Source: Anaerolineae bacterium (GTDB lineage Bacteria > Chloroflexota > Anaerolineae > Aggregatilineales > Phototrophicaceae). From it: 64,000 nt of DNA. Position numbers and translations under genes: made by a program. The stretch is taken from the NCBI GenBank assembly GCA_022821805.1, contig JAJECX010000024.1:86306-150305 (forward strand), in the 5' to 3' direction. Below the pieces are notes generated by a model, which ran no database searches, was not told where the DNA came from, and saw only the letters and a list, made by a program, of their open reading frames with translations. The stretch's first letter is position 1; every line of letters begins with the position of its first letter. Below, in pieces: positions 21,095 through 32,897 of this stretch.

Positions 21095-22747
21095 ATGAAT
21101 CGAGTCGATCCGATAACCACGCAGGTGATTCGTAACGCGCTGAAGGCGGCTGCTGATGAAATGATGATCAGCCTGATTAAGACGGCGCATAATCCCCTTA
21201 TCTACGAAGTCCAGGATTTCGGATTGGCGATCACCAATCATCGTGGAGAGATGCTTGCCGAAGGTTCGGGCTTGCCTGGTTTCATGGGCTGCCTCGGTCC
21301 CACCGTGCGCAGCGGTATTCGCGAGCTCGGCTGCGATGGCTTCAGCGAAGGAGACATCCTGCTGGCGAACGATCCTTACGAAACCGGTACCCATATCAGC
21401 GATACTGCCGTCTACATGCCGATTTTCTATGAGGGCAAGCTGGTCGCGTTTTCGGCGCTGATGGCGCACTGGGCTGATATCGGCGGCAAGACGCCCGGCG
21501 GCTGGTGTCCCGATACCACCGATGTTCACCAAGAAGGCTTGATCTTCTTCCACGATAAGCTGGTCGAAGCAGGCGCGCTCAATCAGACGTTCATGCGCTT
21601 TATCTTGAATAATGTGCGCTTTCCCGATTTGGTGCATGGCGATTTGAATGCCATGATCGCCGCTTGTCGCACCGGCACGAGACGTTACATCGCTCTCTGC
21701 GAACGATACGGCGCCGACACCATCCAGCGCGCCATGGATCAGGTCTTCGACCAATCGGAAGCGATGATGCGCGCCAAAATCGGCGAGATCCCCGACGGCG
21801 CCTACTCCGCCAGCGTTTACATGGATCACGATGGCGTCGAGCTGGACAAGCCCTATAAAATCGCCGTCACCGTCGAAGTCGACAATGACGAAATGCGCAT
21901 CGACTGGACCGGCACCGACCCAACCGTTACCGGACCCACCAATCATCCATTTATCGGAACGGTCGCGATGTCGGAATGCGTCTTGAAGTCGCTGACAATG
22001 CCCTTTGATCCGATGAATCACGGGCATACGCGCCCGCTGACGGTAACCGCGCCCGATAATACGGCGGTCAGCCCGCTCTATCCGGCGCCGACCGATTCCT
22101 ATGGTTACGTCGCTGAAATGGTCGTGCATCTGATTGTCAAAGCGCTATCCGATGCGATTCCCGATCGCTGTCCGGCCGCCTCCTACCAAATGTTCGGCTG
22201 CGTCTTCTATCGTATGGATCCGCTGCACGGCGAGCCTTTTATCTTCATTGAGCCGCTCGATGGCGGCGGCGGCGCCTTCCCGCATGCCGATGGACCCAGC
22301 GGGCTGGTATTCGTCGGCAACGGCAACGCGCCCAATACGCCGACCGAGGTAATCGAGGGCCGCTATCCCTTAAGAGTGACTCGGCATACTTTCAATCTGG
22401 AGGGGGCGGGCGCGGGCAAGTACCGCGGCGGTTTCGGCGTCATCCGCGAATACGAAATGCTGGAAGACAATATCCTAATCCAGACCATGAATGAGAATAC
22501 GATTAACACGCCCTGGGGACTGCATGGCGGCGGCGATTCCGGCGTCAGCCGGGCGATCGCCTGGGTGGGCAGCGAGCGAGAAGAAGCAATCACGAAACGC
22601 GTTTACTTCTACGGTCCCTTCAATCGGGGCGATATTGTCACCCAGATTTCGGCTGGCGGCGGCGGCTGGGGCGACCCCGCCGAGCGCGAACCGGCCCTGA
22701 TCGAATACGACCGGCGCAACGGTTACCTCCAGCCTGAAACAACGTAG
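21095..22747 (+). CDS. hyuB: Hydantoinase B/oxoprolinase family protein
   Basis: GDILLANDPYETGTHISDTAVYMPIF; GGGGWGDPAEREP C-terminus. Confidence 0.93.
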   Translation: MNRVDPITTQVIRNALKAAADEMMISLIKTAHNPLIYEVQDFGLAITNHRGEMLAEGSGLPGFMGCLGPTVRSGIRELGCDGFSEGDILLANDPYETGTHISDTAVYMPIFYEGKLVAFSALMAHWADIGGKTPGGWCPDTTDVHQEGLIFFHDKLVEAGALNQTFMRFILNNVRFPDLVHGDLNAMIAACRTGTRRYIALCERYGADTIQRAMDQVFDQSEAMMRAKIGEIPDGAYSASVYMDHDGVELDKPYKIAVTVEVDNDEMRIDWTGTDPTVTGPTNHPFIGTVAMSECVLKSLTMPFDPMNHGHTRPLTVTAPDNTAVSPLYPAPTDSYGYVAEMVVHLIVKALSDAIPDRCPAASYQMFGCVFYRMDPLHGEPFIFIEPLDGGGGAFPHADGPSGLVFVGNGNAPNTPTEVIEGRYPLRVTRHTFNLEGAGAGKYRGGFGVIREYEMLEDNILIQTMNENTINTPWGLHGGGDSGVSRAIAWVGSEREEAITKRVYFYGPFNRGDIVTQISAGGGGWGDPAEREPALIEYDRRNGYLQPETT

Positions 22748-22768
22748 TCAGTGACGAATTTGCCAGTG

Positions 22769-24304
22769 TCACTCAACCGGCGGGCGATATTGCAGCGCCT
22801 CGGCGATATGCGGCACCTGGATATCGGCTGCGCGATCGAGGTCGGCGATTGTGCGGCTAAGCTTGAGCACGCGGTGATAGCTGCGCGCGCTCAGTTGGAG
22901 CTTCCTCACCGACAGCGTCAGGATCTGGCGCGCTTCTTCGTTCAGCGGGCAAAACTGGTCGATTTCGCTGACGCTCATATCGGCATTGGCGAATAGCCCA
23001 GTATGCGCATCAAAGCGATCAATTTGACGGCGCCGCGCTTCCTCCACCCGCTGGCGTATATCGCCCGAGCTTTCTGCTTTGGCGTCGCCCAGCAGTTTGT
23101 CAAAGTCCACACGCGGCACATCGACATGGATATCAATACGGTCGAGGAGAGGACCGGAAATCCGCGATTGATACCGCTGTATCTGATGCGGTGTGCAGGT
23201 GCAGGCTTGCAGCGAATCGCCATAAAAGCCGCAGGGGCAGGGGTTGCGCGCGCCCACCAAGAGGAAGTTCGCTGGAAATGTGATGCTGCCCTTGGCTCGG
23301 CTGATCGTTACGACTTTGTCCTCTATCGGCTGGCGCAGCACCTCCAGCACTTTGCTCGAATGCTCGTTGATCTCATCCAGAAACAGGACGCCGCGATGCG
23401 CCAGGCTGATCTCGCCCGGTTTTGGTATCGTGCCGCCGCCGACCAGCCCAACCTGGGAGATCGTGTGGTGGGGCGCGCGAAAAGGTCGCTGACGAACAAG
23501 GGGCTCGTCCTGCGATAGCATGTCCACAATAGAGTAGATTCGGGTCACCTCAAGCGCTTCCTGCATCGTCAAGGCCGGCAAGATGCCTGCCAACGCCCGC
23601 GCCTGCAAGCTCTTGCCCGCGCCGGGCGGTCCCGACATCAAGATATTGTGATTGCCAGCGGCCGCCACTTCCAAGGCCCGCTTGACATGCTCCTGCCCGC
23701 GGATGTCAGCGAAATCTTCAACGCCATCGGCCAGCAATCTCCCGGCCTCTCGCTCAGCGAGATCGGAACGATAAGGCTCAATCGGATTCAGTTGATATAG
23801 ATGTTCCACCAACTGCCCAACCGATTGCACCGGGATGATCGAAATGTCTTGAATCAGCGCGGCTTCGGCCGCGTCCGCTTCCGGCACATACACCGTGTCC
23901 AAGCCCTGCTGCATGGCGGTGTAGACCATCGGCAGCACACCCTGCACATGCCGGATGCTGCCATCCAGCGAAAGCTCACCGATGAACATGGCATTGTCCA
24001 GCACGTGAAGTGGGATCTGGTCGGTGGCGGCTAGCACGCCGATGGCAATCGCCAGATCATACGAGGGACCGTGCTTGTGAATATCCGCTGGCGAAAGATT
24101 GACCACATAGGCTTTATTGGGGAAGCGGAGACCGCTGTTGCGGATCGCCGAACGGGCGCGGTCCTTGCTTTCGCGGACGGCGGCGCCAGGCAATCCAACC
24201 AGGTTAAAACTGGGCAGCGCCGCGCGCGGATTGAAATCCGTTTGCACTTCGACGATATGCCCGTCCAATCCGATGACGGCGCAGGTGTTGACGATGGCTA
24301 GCAT
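22769..24304 (-). CDS. YifB/ComM family Mg-chelatase-like AAA+ ATPase
   Basis: GLPGAAVRESKDRARSAIRNSG, MSGPPGAGKS, RPFRAPHHTIS, NPCPCGFYGD. Confidence 0.94.
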   Translation of the reverse strand: MLAIVNTCAVIGLDGHIVEVQTDFNPRAALPSFNLVGLPGAAVRESKDRARSAIRNSGLRFPNKAYVVNLSPADIHKHGPSYDLAIAIGVLAATDQIPLHVLDNAMFIGELSLDGSIRHVQGVLPMVYTAMQQGLDTVYVPEADAAEAALIQDISIIPVQSVGQLVEHLYQLNPIEPYRSDLAEREAGRLLADGVEDFADIRGQEHVKRALEVAAAGNHNILMSGPPGAGKSLQARALAGILPALTMQEALEVTRIYSIVDMLSQDEPLVRQRPFRAPHHTISQVGLVGGGTIPKPGEISLAHRGVLFLDEINEHSSKVLEVLRQPIEDKVVTISRAKGSITFPANFLLVGARNPCPCGFYGDSLQACTCTPHQIQRYQSRISGPLLDRIDIHVDVPRVDFDKLLGDAKAESSGDIRQRVEEARRRQIDRFDAHTGLFANADMSVSEIDQFCPLNEEARQILTLSVRKLQLSARSYHRVLKLSRTIADLDRAADIQVPHIAEALQYRPPVE

Positions 24305-24390
24305 AGGCGCTCCACGGCAAACCTTGATTTCGAAACAATTCTACCGCTGAATGTTTCGATAATCACCGGCAAAGATTTGTCAGGACGCGC

Positions 24391-24882
24391 TCAGCCTTGC
24401 CCCTGCAAATAAGCGATTATCCCGCCCGCATCCAGTATCCGCCGAACTTGCTCGGGCAGGGAAGAGAATGAAAGGGCGTGGTTATTCAAGTGTATCCGCG
24501 CCGCCTCCATATCGATCTCGATCGAATCGCCGCTCTCGACGAGGTCGACAAGCTGCGGGCAGGCAATAACCAGCAAGCCATTGTTGATGGCGTTGCGATA
24601 ATATATGCGCGCAAAGCTTTTCGCGATGACCGCGTGGACGCCTGCGGCGACTAAACAGGTGACAGCCTGCTCGCGACTGCTGCCGTTGCCCCAGTTGCGC
24701 CCGGCGACGATGACATCGCCAGCTCGCGCGCCATTGGCGAAACTTGGGTCGAGGTCTTCCAGCGCGTGGCGCGCCAATTCCGCCGGGTCGTGGCTGATGG
24801 TGTAGGTGAATTTGCCCGGGAAGATCACATCGGTGTTTACGTTGTCGCCGTATTTCCAGACGCGATGCTTGCTGCGAGTCAT
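24391..24882 (-). CDS. 3-isopropylmalate dehydratase / homoaconitase small subunit
   Basis: GDNVNTDVIFPGKFTY, VAGRNWGNGSSREQAV, YRNAINNGLL. Confidence 0.9.
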   Translation of the reverse strand: MTRSKHRVWKYGDNVNTDVIFPGKFTYTISHDPAELARHALEDLDPSFANGARAGDVIVAGRNWGNGSSREQAVTCLVAAGVHAVIAKSFARIYYRNAINNGLLVIACPQLVDLVESGDSIEIDMEAARIHLNNHALSFSSLPEQVRRILDAGGIIAYLQGQG

Positions 24883-24922
24883 TGCTCGACCATTTTCCTA
24901 AACGTTGTGTTTTCTATGCGAG

Positions 24923-26224
24923 CTAGCTTTCGTCAGCCAAATCAGCCGGATGTATCAAACGTCCGGCTGCGCAACTGGCCGCCACTACCGCCGGATTCGC
25001 CAAGTAGATTTCGGCATCGGGCTCGCCCATGCGCCCGCGGAAGTTCCGATTGGCGCTGCTGATGCAGACTTCGCCCGGCGCCAAAACACCCATATGCACG
25101 CCCATGCAGGGTCCGCAGCCGGGTGTGCCGAAGGTCGCGCCTGCTTCAACCAGGTCGGCGACATAACCGGCTTCGGCTGCCTCGCGCAACACCATTGACG
25201 ATGCAGGAATGACGATCAAACGCGCCCGCAATCGCCGGCCCCGCAGAACTTCGGCCGCAGCGGCGATGTCTTCCAGGCGACCATTCGTGCAGGTGCCGAT
25301 GAAGCCGACATCTACCCTCGTATTCGCCACTTCTGAAAGTGGACGAATATTGTCAACAGCATGCGGACAGGAGACGACCGGTTCAATCTCACTCAAATCT
25401 ATTTGAAGACGCGCGGCGTAAACGGCGCCGCGGTCGGGATAGAGCGAGCGCTCTCGAAAGGACTCCAGGCGCTCCGCATGGTCATGGGGACGGGTCCGCT
25501 TCAAGGTTTTGCTCAGCCACCGCCATGTCGCGTCGTCCGGCGCGATGCAGGCGTTTTTGGCGCCCATTTCCGCCATCATATTTGTCAGTACAGTGCGCGA
25601 ATCCGGCGAAAGCGCGGCGACGCCGTCACCGTCGAACTCGACCGCCATATACGTCGCGCCGTCAGACGACAGCCGCCCGATCAGGCTTATCGTCAAATCC
25701 TTTGTGGTGACTCCAGACTCAAGCTTGCCTTTGAGCGTGATGCGCATTGTCTCGGGCACACGAAGCCACAATTGACCCGTCGCCCAAAGCGCGGCCACCT
25801 CGCTTCGCCCGATGCCGGCGCTGAAGGCGCCCAGCCAGCCATAATGCGTGCTGTGGCTGTCCGCGCCCAACAGCGTCATGCCCGGCCCGACGACGCCTTC
25901 TTCGCAAAGCACCTGATGGCAGATGCCGCGACCCACTTCAAAGAAATTCCGAACGCCTTGCTCGCGAACGAAATCTCGGACGCGTGCGTGATTCCGCGCG
26001 TGCTTGGCGCTGGGCGGCGGAACCGCGTGGTCAAGCGTGATCGCCAGCCGCTCCGGATATCTGACGCGCTTATGCGGTAGCCGCTTGAAGATCTCCGCAA
26101 TGGCGGCAGTATTGTCGTGGCTCAGCGCGACATCCGGCTCAATGTCGACGATCTCGCCGGGTTTAACCGTGGTTCGTCCGCCAGCGCGCGCCAGCAGTTT
26201 TTCCGTCAGCGTCTGCAGGCTCAA
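24923..26224 (-). CDS. 3-isopropylmalate dehydratase / homoaconitase large subunit
   Basis: [54 protein letters not shown]. Confidence 0.93.
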   Translation of the reverse strand: MSLQTLTEKLLARAGGRTTVKPGEIVDIEPDVALSHDNTAAIAEIFKRLPHKRVRYPERLAITLDHAVPPPSAKHARNHARVRDFVREQGVRNFFEVGRGICHQVLCEEGVVGPGMTLLGADSHSTHYGWLGAFSAGIGRSEVAALWATGQLWLRVPETMRITLKGKLESGVTTKDLTISLIGRLSSDGATYMAVEFDGDGVAALSPDSRTVLTNMMAEMGAKNACIAPDDATWRWLSKTLKRTRPHDHAERLESFRERSLYPDRGAVYAARLQIDLSEIEPVVSCPHAVDNIRPLSEVANTRVDVGFIGTCTNGRLEDIAAAAEVLRGRRLRARLIVIPASSMVLREAAEAGYVADLVEAGATFGTPGCGPCMGVHMGVLAPGEVCISSANRNFRGRMGEPDAEIYLANPAVVAASCAAGRLIHPADLADES

Positions 26225-26376
26225 GATTGCCTCGCTTGCATTAGCGGAAGTCCCGATTCCGTCACGCCGAGTTGCTTTCGCGAATCAATCAATTGCGCTT
26301 CACTTTCTCCGTATGCCGAAGGCTACTGTCTGCTACAATTGCCGCTTGGCTCGAAACAAGCCCGCTTGGCATCCTC

Positions 26377-27663
26377 ATGCTGCCGCAAGATCTTCGCGAC
26401 AAACTTCGTCACAACACTTTTGTCAACCTCTGGGACGGCAGCCTGTTCGGCTTTGGCGTTTCGGGCTTGGCATCATATGTTACCATAATCCCGCTTTTCC
26501 TGTCTTTCCTCACCGAATCGACCGCCCTCATCGGCTTCGTCGCCACGCTCTTCCACATCGGCTGGCAAGTGCCGCAATTGCTCACTTCCAGCTATGTCGC
26601 CAGCATGCGGCGTTACAAGCCAATGGTGCTGGCGGCGACCCTGGCAGAGCGCGTGCCCTACTTTGGTTTGGCGCTACTGGCGCTAGCGATTCCCACCATC
26701 GGCATTGATATTGCGCTGATCTTGGCGCTTATTCTGCTGACGCTGCAATCCCTCGCTGGCGGCTTCACCGGAACCGCCTGGCAGAGCATGATCAGCAAAA
26801 TCATGCCGCCCCACCGCCTTGGATCCTTCTTCGGCATACAGTCCGCCTGTGTCAATCTTTTTGGCGCGGCCGGCGCCTTGCTCGCCAGCCTAATTCTGGA
26901 ACGGCTCGACTTTCCAGAAAGTTTCTCGCTCCTCTTCACACTTGCCGGCATCAGCCTTCTGCTGTCTTTCGTGGGTTTGGCTTTGACCTACGAGCCAAAG
27001 AGCCCGCCGCATAATATCGCCGAGCCGGTCAAATTGCGCCAATTTGGCGGACGGCTGCGGCAGATCCTGCGCGGCGACGACAACTTCCGCTGGTTCCTCA
27101 TCGCGCGCGGGCTCACCGCCGTCAGCTTGACCGCCATCTCTTTCTACACCATCTATGGCATTCGCCGCTTCGATATGTCGCCCGAATTCGTCGGCATATT
27201 GACGAGCGTCCTGTTGGTTTCAAATACGTTCAGCAGCTCGGTCATCGGCTGGATCGGCGACCGCTGGGGGCATCGACGGGTCTTGATCGCCGCGAATGCG
27301 CTGACCGTGCTGGCGATCACGATTGCCCTGTCTGCAACTGAGGTGAGCTGGTTTTTCGCCGTCTTTGCCCTGACCGGCGTGGTCAACTCGGCGCAGTGGA
27401 CGACGATCATGACGATAACGGTGCAATTTGGTTCAGTCGCGGAGCGCCCCTACTACATCGGCATGGCGAACACCTTCATTGCGCCGGTGACGATATTCGC
27501 GCCCATCATCGGCGGCTGGCTGGTGGACGCGGTCAACTTTGAACTGACCTTCGGCATCTTCGCGCTGGCGGGAATACTGTCAGTATTGGTCTACCTCATG
27601 CTTATGGATGACCCGCAAAATGTGACCAGCGTCGCGAAGCGGAAAGTCGCCACCGCCGACTAA
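26377..27663 (+). CDS. MFS transporter
   Basis: About 12 hydrophobic segments; GDRWGHRRVLI loop; start chosen at internal ATG. Confidence 0.8.
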   Translation: MLPQDLRDKLRHNTFVNLWDGSLFGFGVSGLASYVTIIPLFLSFLTESTALIGFVATLFHIGWQVPQLLTSSYVASMRRYKPMVLAATLAERVPYFGLALLALAIPTIGIDIALILALILLTLQSLAGGFTGTAWQSMISKIMPPHRLGSFFGIQSACVNLFGAAGALLASLILERLDFPESFSLLFTLAGISLLLSFVGLALTYEPKSPPHNIAEPVKLRQFGGRLRQILRGDDNFRWFLIARGLTAVSLTAISFYTIYGIRRFDMSPEFVGILTSVLLVSNTFSSSVIGWIGDRWGHRRVLIAANALTVLAITIALSATEVSWFFAVFALTGVVNSAQWTTIMTITVQFGSVAERPYYIGMANTFIAPVTIFAPIIGGWLVDAVNFELTFGIFALAGILSVLVYLMLMDDPQNVTSVAKRKVATAD

Positions 27664-28811
27664 TCGTCGAGCGGCAGCATCATTTTCGACAGGATTCTGT
27701 CCACATCTTCCAGCGTGATCGGTCCTTCGTCCGCCATGAGCTTGACCTGCGCCGTCGCCAGGTTGAGTACATCCTCGGGTAGCGCAAGGCCGCCGCGGGC
27801 GGCGTATTCGCGGATGGCGTTGCGCCCGACCAGGCGATGCGCCACATCAATGACGCGCGACATACCAAAGTCTTCCGGGTTGATCGCCTCATAAGTCATC
27901 GGGTTCTTCAAAACGGCATTGGTATGGACGCCCGCTTTATGATGAAAGGCAACCTCGCCCGTGATTGGGGTATTGTAGGGAATCTCGATGCCCAGCTTTT
28001 CGGCGACGACCCTTTCAATCTCGGGCAGCAGACAAAGATCATATTTGTCCACCAGCGCCTTGTCGCAGGTATAGAGACGGCCCACCAGCGCGCCCATCGG
28101 TGTTATGCCATTGCGTTCGCCGATGCCAAGTATAGTGGTGTCGATGTGGGTCGCCCCCGCCTGCAGGGCGCAGAAGGCGTTGGCCACCGCGCAACTGCTG
28201 TCGTTATGTCCGTGAAACTCAATATCGCAGCTGACCACATCGCGCAGGTTGGAGATGAGATTGTAGGTTTGCATCGGGTCGGCGATGCCCACTGTATCGG
28301 CGACGCCGACGCGGTCCACCCCCGCCAAATCCATCGCGCGGTACACCGTCATCACATCGGCGAAATTGCTGCGAAAGGTGTCCTCGGTGCTGAAGCGCGT
28401 TTCGATGTCTTGTTCATTGAGATAGGCGACCACCTTCTGGCCAATCTCGATGACCTGTTCCAGGCTCTTGCCATGGCTGTATTCACGCATATAGTTGGAG
28501 GTCCCGATATATACGTCCGCGCCATCAATGCCGCAGTCAACCGCCAGCTTGGCATCGTCCATATTCGCGCGGATATGCGTGAGCAGCTTGTAGCGGCGCC
28601 GCATATCGGCAAGCGTGCGGATCGCATCGGCGCTCTGCGGGCTGGCCACCGGCGTCGATAGTTCCATATACTCCACACCGAATCGATCCAGCAGCGAGGC
28701 GATTTCGCGCTTGTCATCAATGCTGAAGTGCGTGCCGCGGAATTGTTCGCCTTCGCGCAAGGTGGAATCAATGAAGTTAAATTCGTGTATAGAGTTGTTT
28801 CGACTGCGCAT
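27660..28811 (-). CDS. Homocitrate synthase (DRE-TIM metallolyase family)
   Basis: [44 protein letters not shown]; last gene of the lys operon. Confidence 0.87.
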   Translation of the reverse strand: MRSRNNSIHEFNFIDSTLREGEQFRGTHFSIDDKREIASLLDRFGVEYMELSTPVASPQSADAIRTLADMRRRYKLLTHIRANMDDAKLAVDCGIDGADVYIGTSNYMREYSHGKSLEQVIEIGQKVVAYLNEQDIETRFSTEDTFRSNFADVMTVYRAMDLAGVDRVGVADTVGIADPMQTYNLISNLRDVVSCDIEFHGHNDSSCAVANAFCALQAGATHIDTTILGIGERNGITPMGALVGRLYTCDKALVDKYDLCLLPEIERVVAEKLGIEIPYNTPITGEVAFHHKAGVHTNAVLKNPMTYEAINPEDFGMSRVIDVAHRLVGRNAIREYAARGGLALPEDVLNLATAQVKLMADEGPITLEDVDRILSKMMLPLDD

Positions 28812-28829
28812 TGGGTCACCCGGTTACCG

Positions 28830-29882
28830 TCAGATGGTCTCAAGGACTGTTTTCAATATGTCTATCGCCCGCAAGTAATCGTCGAGGTTGGTATGTTCAT
28901 CCGGAGTATGATCCAGCGCCGAATCGCCCGGTCCATAAGCGACAATCGGGCAATCCCAGCGTGGACCAACGATGTTCATGTCGGAGGTGCCGGTCTTGTA
29001 AACGAAGCGCGGAACGCCGCAAGAAGCGCGAATGGCGCGCCGAAACTGCCGGCTCAGGGCGCTATTCTTGTCTCCGCGAAAGGCGCATTCCGCGCCCCTC
29101 GCCCTAACCGCTGCGCCGTCGCCGGCGGGAAACTCGCGCGCGATCTGAGCCGGCGCTACATTTGGCGGCAGACGAAAGCCGATCGTCATCTCGGCGATGC
29201 CATTGACACCCTCCTGCCAGGTATTGATATCGCGGATCGACGCGTCAAGGCGCGCAAACAGCGAGGAGATGCCTTCATTGAAATCGTTACAGTATGATTC
29301 GATGCCCCGCCAGTACCGCAGCGCGCGTTCGGCCGGGCTGGGCGCTTCGCCCGCGCTATGCGCTAAGCCGCCTTCCCAACGCCAGTCGAGCAGCAGCCGT
29401 CCCTTGTAACCCAGGGTGATGCGGTCCCATTGCGACGGCTCGCCGATGACGCAGAAATCCGGCTGGTACTGGCTTAAGGCGTAATGCGCGCCGCGGCTCG
29501 TGGCCGCCTCTTCTTCCACCGCGCCAATGACGATGACTCTTAAATCGTCAGGCAGCCTGGCTCGGCTCGCCGCCACCGCGAAGGCGCATAGCGGACCCTT
29601 GGCGTCGACCGCGCCGCGGCCGTACAACTGCCGTCCCGCCAGCCGAACCGGCGGGAAACCGGCGAAGGTATCAATATGCCCTAGCAGAACGATATGCCGC
29701 GCGCCCGAACCCATGATGCCGACAGCGTTGCCAGCCTCATCAACGAAGCTTTCGTCGTAGGCTTTGCTCGCCATCCAGGTGGTAAGGAATTCGGCCGCCT
29801 CCGCCTCTTGACGCGATGGACTGGGAATGGCTACCAGATCGCGCAGCAGTTCTTCGGCTTTGCGGTCAGATACTCCGCTCAT
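28830..29882 (-). CDS. lysK: [LysW]-lysine hydrolase (M20-type deacylase)
   Basis: [37 protein letters not shown]; lys operon context. Confidence 0.88.
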   Translation of the reverse strand: MSGVSDRKAEELLRDLVAIPSPSRQEAEAAEFLTTWMASKAYDESFVDEAGNAVGIMGSGARHIVLLGHIDTFAGFPPVRLAGRQLYGRGAVDAKGPLCAFAVAASRARLPDDLRVIVIGAVEEEAATSRGAHYALSQYQPDFCVIGEPSQWDRITLGYKGRLLLDWRWEGGLAHSAGEAPSPAERALRYWRGIESYCNDFNEGISSLFARLDASIRDINTWQEGVNGIAEMTIGFRLPPNVAPAQIAREFPAGDGAAVRARGAECAFRGDKNSALSRQFRRAIRASCGVPRFVYKTGTSDMNIVGPRWDCPIVAYGPGDSALDHTPDEHTNLDDYLRAIDILKTVLETI

Positions 29883-29884
29883 GC

Positions 29885-31051
29885 CTATCCCAATACTTCT
29901 GCAATGGCTGCTGTTATCAGCGAAAGTTGCTCCCGACTGATGATAAGCGGCGGCAGCAGGCGCAAGGTATTGAGTCCGGCGGGCAGGGCGAGTGCACCCT
30001 CTTCCTGCAGCGCCTTCAAAACGGGCGTCACGCGCCCTCGTAACTCCAAGCCCACCATCAAGCCTCGTCCGCGCGCCTGGCGCACGGCGCGCAATTCAAG
30101 CGCGGCCAGCTCCTTGATGAACCACTCGCCATTCACGCGCGCCTTCTCCACCAGACCTTCATCGCGAATCGCCGAGATTGCGGCGACCGCGGCGGCGCAA
30201 GCCAGCGGGTTGCCGCCGAAGGTGCTGCCGTGGGTAGCGCGCCCGATGGGACCATGAGACTCGCGCCAGCAAACCGCGCCCATCGGCACGCCGCCGGCGA
30301 TCGCCTTGCCAACCGCTATGATGTCGGGCACGATGCCCGCGTGTTCAAAGCCAAACCACCTCCCAGTTCGCCCGAACCCGGTTTGGATCTCATCGATAAT
30401 CAACATGGCGCCCGTCTGGTCGCAGCGTTCTCGCAGCGCCTGCAAATAGCCCTCAGCGGCGGGATGCACGCCACCTTCGCCTTGGATCGGTTCGACGACA
30501 AGAGCCGCTGTCGACTCGCTGATGGCGCCTCGCGCCGCGTCGATATCGTTGTAGGCGACATATTCGACGGTCGGCAGCCACTCTTGAAAAGGCTTGCGAT
30601 ATTTCTGCGTCCAGGTCAGCGAAAGCGCTCCGGCGGTACGACCATGAAATGAGCGCTTGGCCGCGACGATGCCATCGCGTCCCGTCAGCAGTTTCGCCAC
30701 TTTCAGCGCGCCTTCGATCGCTTCGGCGCCGCTGTTGCATAAGAAAAATCGATTGAGATCCGCTGGCGTGACGCTGGCTAACAAGGGGTAAAGTTCCGCC
30801 CGCCGGTCGTTGTAGAAGGATTCGTGGCTCGTGATCAGCCTGGCTGCTTGCTCGCTGATCGCCGCGACGACCGCCGGATGGCAATGCCCCAGTGCCGCCA
30901 CGCCTTGACCGCTGGTTGCGTCCAGATAGCGATTGCCCAACTGATCAAAGGCGTACACGCCTTCTCCGCGCACAAGCGCAGTCGGGCGTTTGCCGTAGGC
31001 GCCAGAACCGTATTGATCTTCGACTTCGAATAGCGTTGCCGTTTCAATCAT
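29885..31051 (-). CDS. lysJ: [LysW]-aminoadipate semialdehyde aminotransferase (AcOAT-like)
   Basis: [36 protein letters not shown] aminotransferase class III; context. Confidence 0.88.
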   Translation of the reverse strand: MIETATLFEVEDQYGSGAYGKRPTALVRGEGVYAFDQLGNRYLDATSGQGVAALGHCHPAVVAAISEQAARLITSHESFYNDRRAELYPLLASVTPADLNRFFLCNSGAEAIEGALKVAKLLTGRDGIVAAKRSFHGRTAGALSLTWTQKYRKPFQEWLPTVEYVAYNDIDAARGAISESTAALVVEPIQGEGGVHPAAEGYLQALRERCDQTGAMLIIDEIQTGFGRTGRWFGFEHAGIVPDIIAVGKAIAGGVPMGAVCWRESHGPIGRATHGSTFGGNPLACAAAVAAISAIRDEGLVEKARVNGEWFIKELAALELRAVRQARGRGLMVGLELRGRVTPVLKALQEEGALALPAGLNTLRLLPPLIISREQLSLITAAIAEVLG

Positions 31052-31857
31052 GCGCTAAACCTCGTGCCAGCTCCAGAAAGCGCCCGCGATACCGGATCCT
31101 TAACTCTTCCATCAGCGATGATGACGCGCCCTACACCCTGCGTCAGCGCCTCCTGCGCGGCGAGCACCTTTCGTTTCATGCGACCCTGCGCCCAATCCAA
31201 GGCGCTGTCAATCCGCGTCAAGGGCACTTCAGCGACCAACGACGATTCATCCGGGAAGCGGCGGTACAGCCCGCCAACATTGCTCAAGATGACGAGCGCT
31301 TCGGCTGCGAGCGCGCCGGCCACCGCGGCCGCCGCGCGGTCGCCATCGACATTGAGCAAACCATCGCTGCTCTGCGCCATCGGCGGCAGCACCGGCGCCT
31401 GCGCCTGGGCCAGCGCCCTTCGCAGCAGCGCCGCATCGACATCAGTGATGGAACCGCTGTGATCATCACGGACTACGCGCACCCGTCCCTTCACAACCGC
31501 GCGGATCGCCGTCTTGCGCTTGCCTAACAGCGCCACATCTTCGCCGACGAATCCGATCGCCTTTATCCCGCGCTCTCGCAAGGCAGTTTCCACCTGCGCA
31601 TTCGCCAATTCGGAGGCGCGAACGTAAATGTCGCGCACCGCCGGCGGCGTATAACGCGAGCTGTGCCCGGAAGGCGATGTAAGCGATTGCACCTTGACGC
31701 CACTTTCGCGACAAAGTTGATTCATAATCGCGCTGACGCCATGGACAACCACGATAGGACGCCGCTTCCCGATTGCCGCCAGATCATCGCAAGCGGCGTG
31801 AAGATCCAAGCCTTCGCCGCCGCCCAGCTTCACCACCAGCAGTCCTGCTCCCGACAT
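31048..31857 (-). CDS. lysZ: [LysW]-aminoadipate kinase (ArgB-like amino acid kinase)
   Basis: VVKLGGGEGLD, IVVVHGVSAIMNQL, NVDGDRAAAAVAGALAAEALVILSNVGGLY. Confidence 0.88.
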   Translation of the reverse strand: MSGAGLLVVKLGGGEGLDLHAACDDLAAIGKRRPIVVVHGVSAIMNQLCRESGVKVQSLTSPSGHSSRYTPPAVRDIYVRASELANAQVETALRERGIKAIGFVGEDVALLGKRKTAIRAVVKGRVRVVRDDHSGSITDVDAALLRRALAQAQAPVLPPMAQSSDGLLNVDGDRAAAAVAGALAAEALVILSNVGGLYRRFPDESSLVAEVPLTRIDSALDWAQGRMKRKVLAAQEALTQGVGRVIIADGRVKDPVSRALSGAGTRFSA

Positions 31858-31871
31858 TGCCGCGCCGCCCT

Positions 31872-32897
31872 CTAGGGATAAATGCCGGGAAACTCGAGCC
31901 CGGCAGTTTCTTCCAGCTCGTACATGAGGTTCATCGATTGCACGGCGCTGCCGGCCGCGCCCTTGCCCAAATTGTCCAGCGCCGCGATGACAACCAGGTG
32001 TTTCCCGTCGTCATCGAGCTCGAAGCCAATATCGCAGAAGTTCGTTCCCGCCACGACGCGCGGTTCAGGCAGGCGGTGCAAGCCCGCCTTGCCGCTCACC
32101 AGGCGCAGGAATGGCTCATCCCGATATTGCCCGCGGTAGAGCCGCCATATATCGCGCTCCACTTTGGCTTCCTTCAAATAGCAATGCGCCAGCAAATGTA
32201 CGCCGCGCACCATCTCAATCGCGGTGACAGAAAAATGTATCGGTATGTCTTCGCCCAATACCAACTGCGCCTCCGCCAGGTGGCGGTGTCCGGTGGCTTT
32301 ATAACTGCGGACGGCGCCGCTGCGAATTGGATGATGCGATCCGGGATTGCTTTTGTTGCCGCCCTCGGATGAACCGACCTTTATCTCGATGGCGGCGCGC
32401 TCAAGGATGCCCGCCCGCGCCAGCGGCAGCAGCGCCAGATTGACCGCCGTGGCGTTGCAGCCAACCCCGCTGACGTATTTCGCGCCGCGCAGGGACTCGC
32501 GATTGACCTCGGGCAAGCCGTAGATGAAGCGGAAGAGCCAGCGCGGCGCCGGATGCGCTTGGCCATAAAATCGCTCATAGGTGGCGGCGCAATCGAGGCG
32601 AAAATCAGCAGAGAGATCAATCAACTTGTCCGCCAGATTCGCGTAATGTTCAATGTTGCGCGCGACCGCGCCATGCGGCAGCGCCAAAAACAGGAGATCG
32701 CATGCTTCCAAAGCATCGGGATGAATGAACTTCAGTCGAGAGACGTCGCGCAGATTCGGATGTACTGTGTGCGCGTAGCGCCCCGCATGTTCGCGGCTGG
32801 TGATCTGCGTCGCCTCGACCTGCGGGTGAAAGCGCAGCAGGCGCAGCAGTTCGCCGCCGGTATAGCCGCTGCCGCCAACGATGCCGGCGCGAATCAC
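31872..32897 (-). CDS. lysY: [LysW]-aminoadipyl phosphate reductase (ArgC-like)
   Basis: GIVGGSGYTGGELLRLL; VSGVGCNATAVNLAL. Confidence 0.9.
   Translation of the reverse strand: MIRAGIVGGSGYTGGELLRLLRFHPQVEATQITSREHAGRYAHTVHPNLRDVSRLKFIHPDALEACDLLFLALPHGAVARNIEHYANLADKLIDLSADFRLDCAATYERFYGQAHPAPRWLFRFIYGLPEVNRESLRGAKYVSGVGCNATAVNLALLPLARAGILERAAIEIKVGSSEGGNKSNPGSHHPIRSGAVRSYKATGHRHLAEAQLVLGEDIPIHFSVTAIEMVRGVHLLAHCYLKEAKVERDIWRLYRGQYRDEPFLRLVSGKAGLHRLPEPRVVAGTNFCDIGFELDDDGKHLVVIAALDNLGKGAAGSAVQSMNLMYELEETAGLEFPGIYP

Noticed and set aside
21041-22129. 362-aa minus-strand ORF
   Set aside because: Antisense shadow of hyuB.
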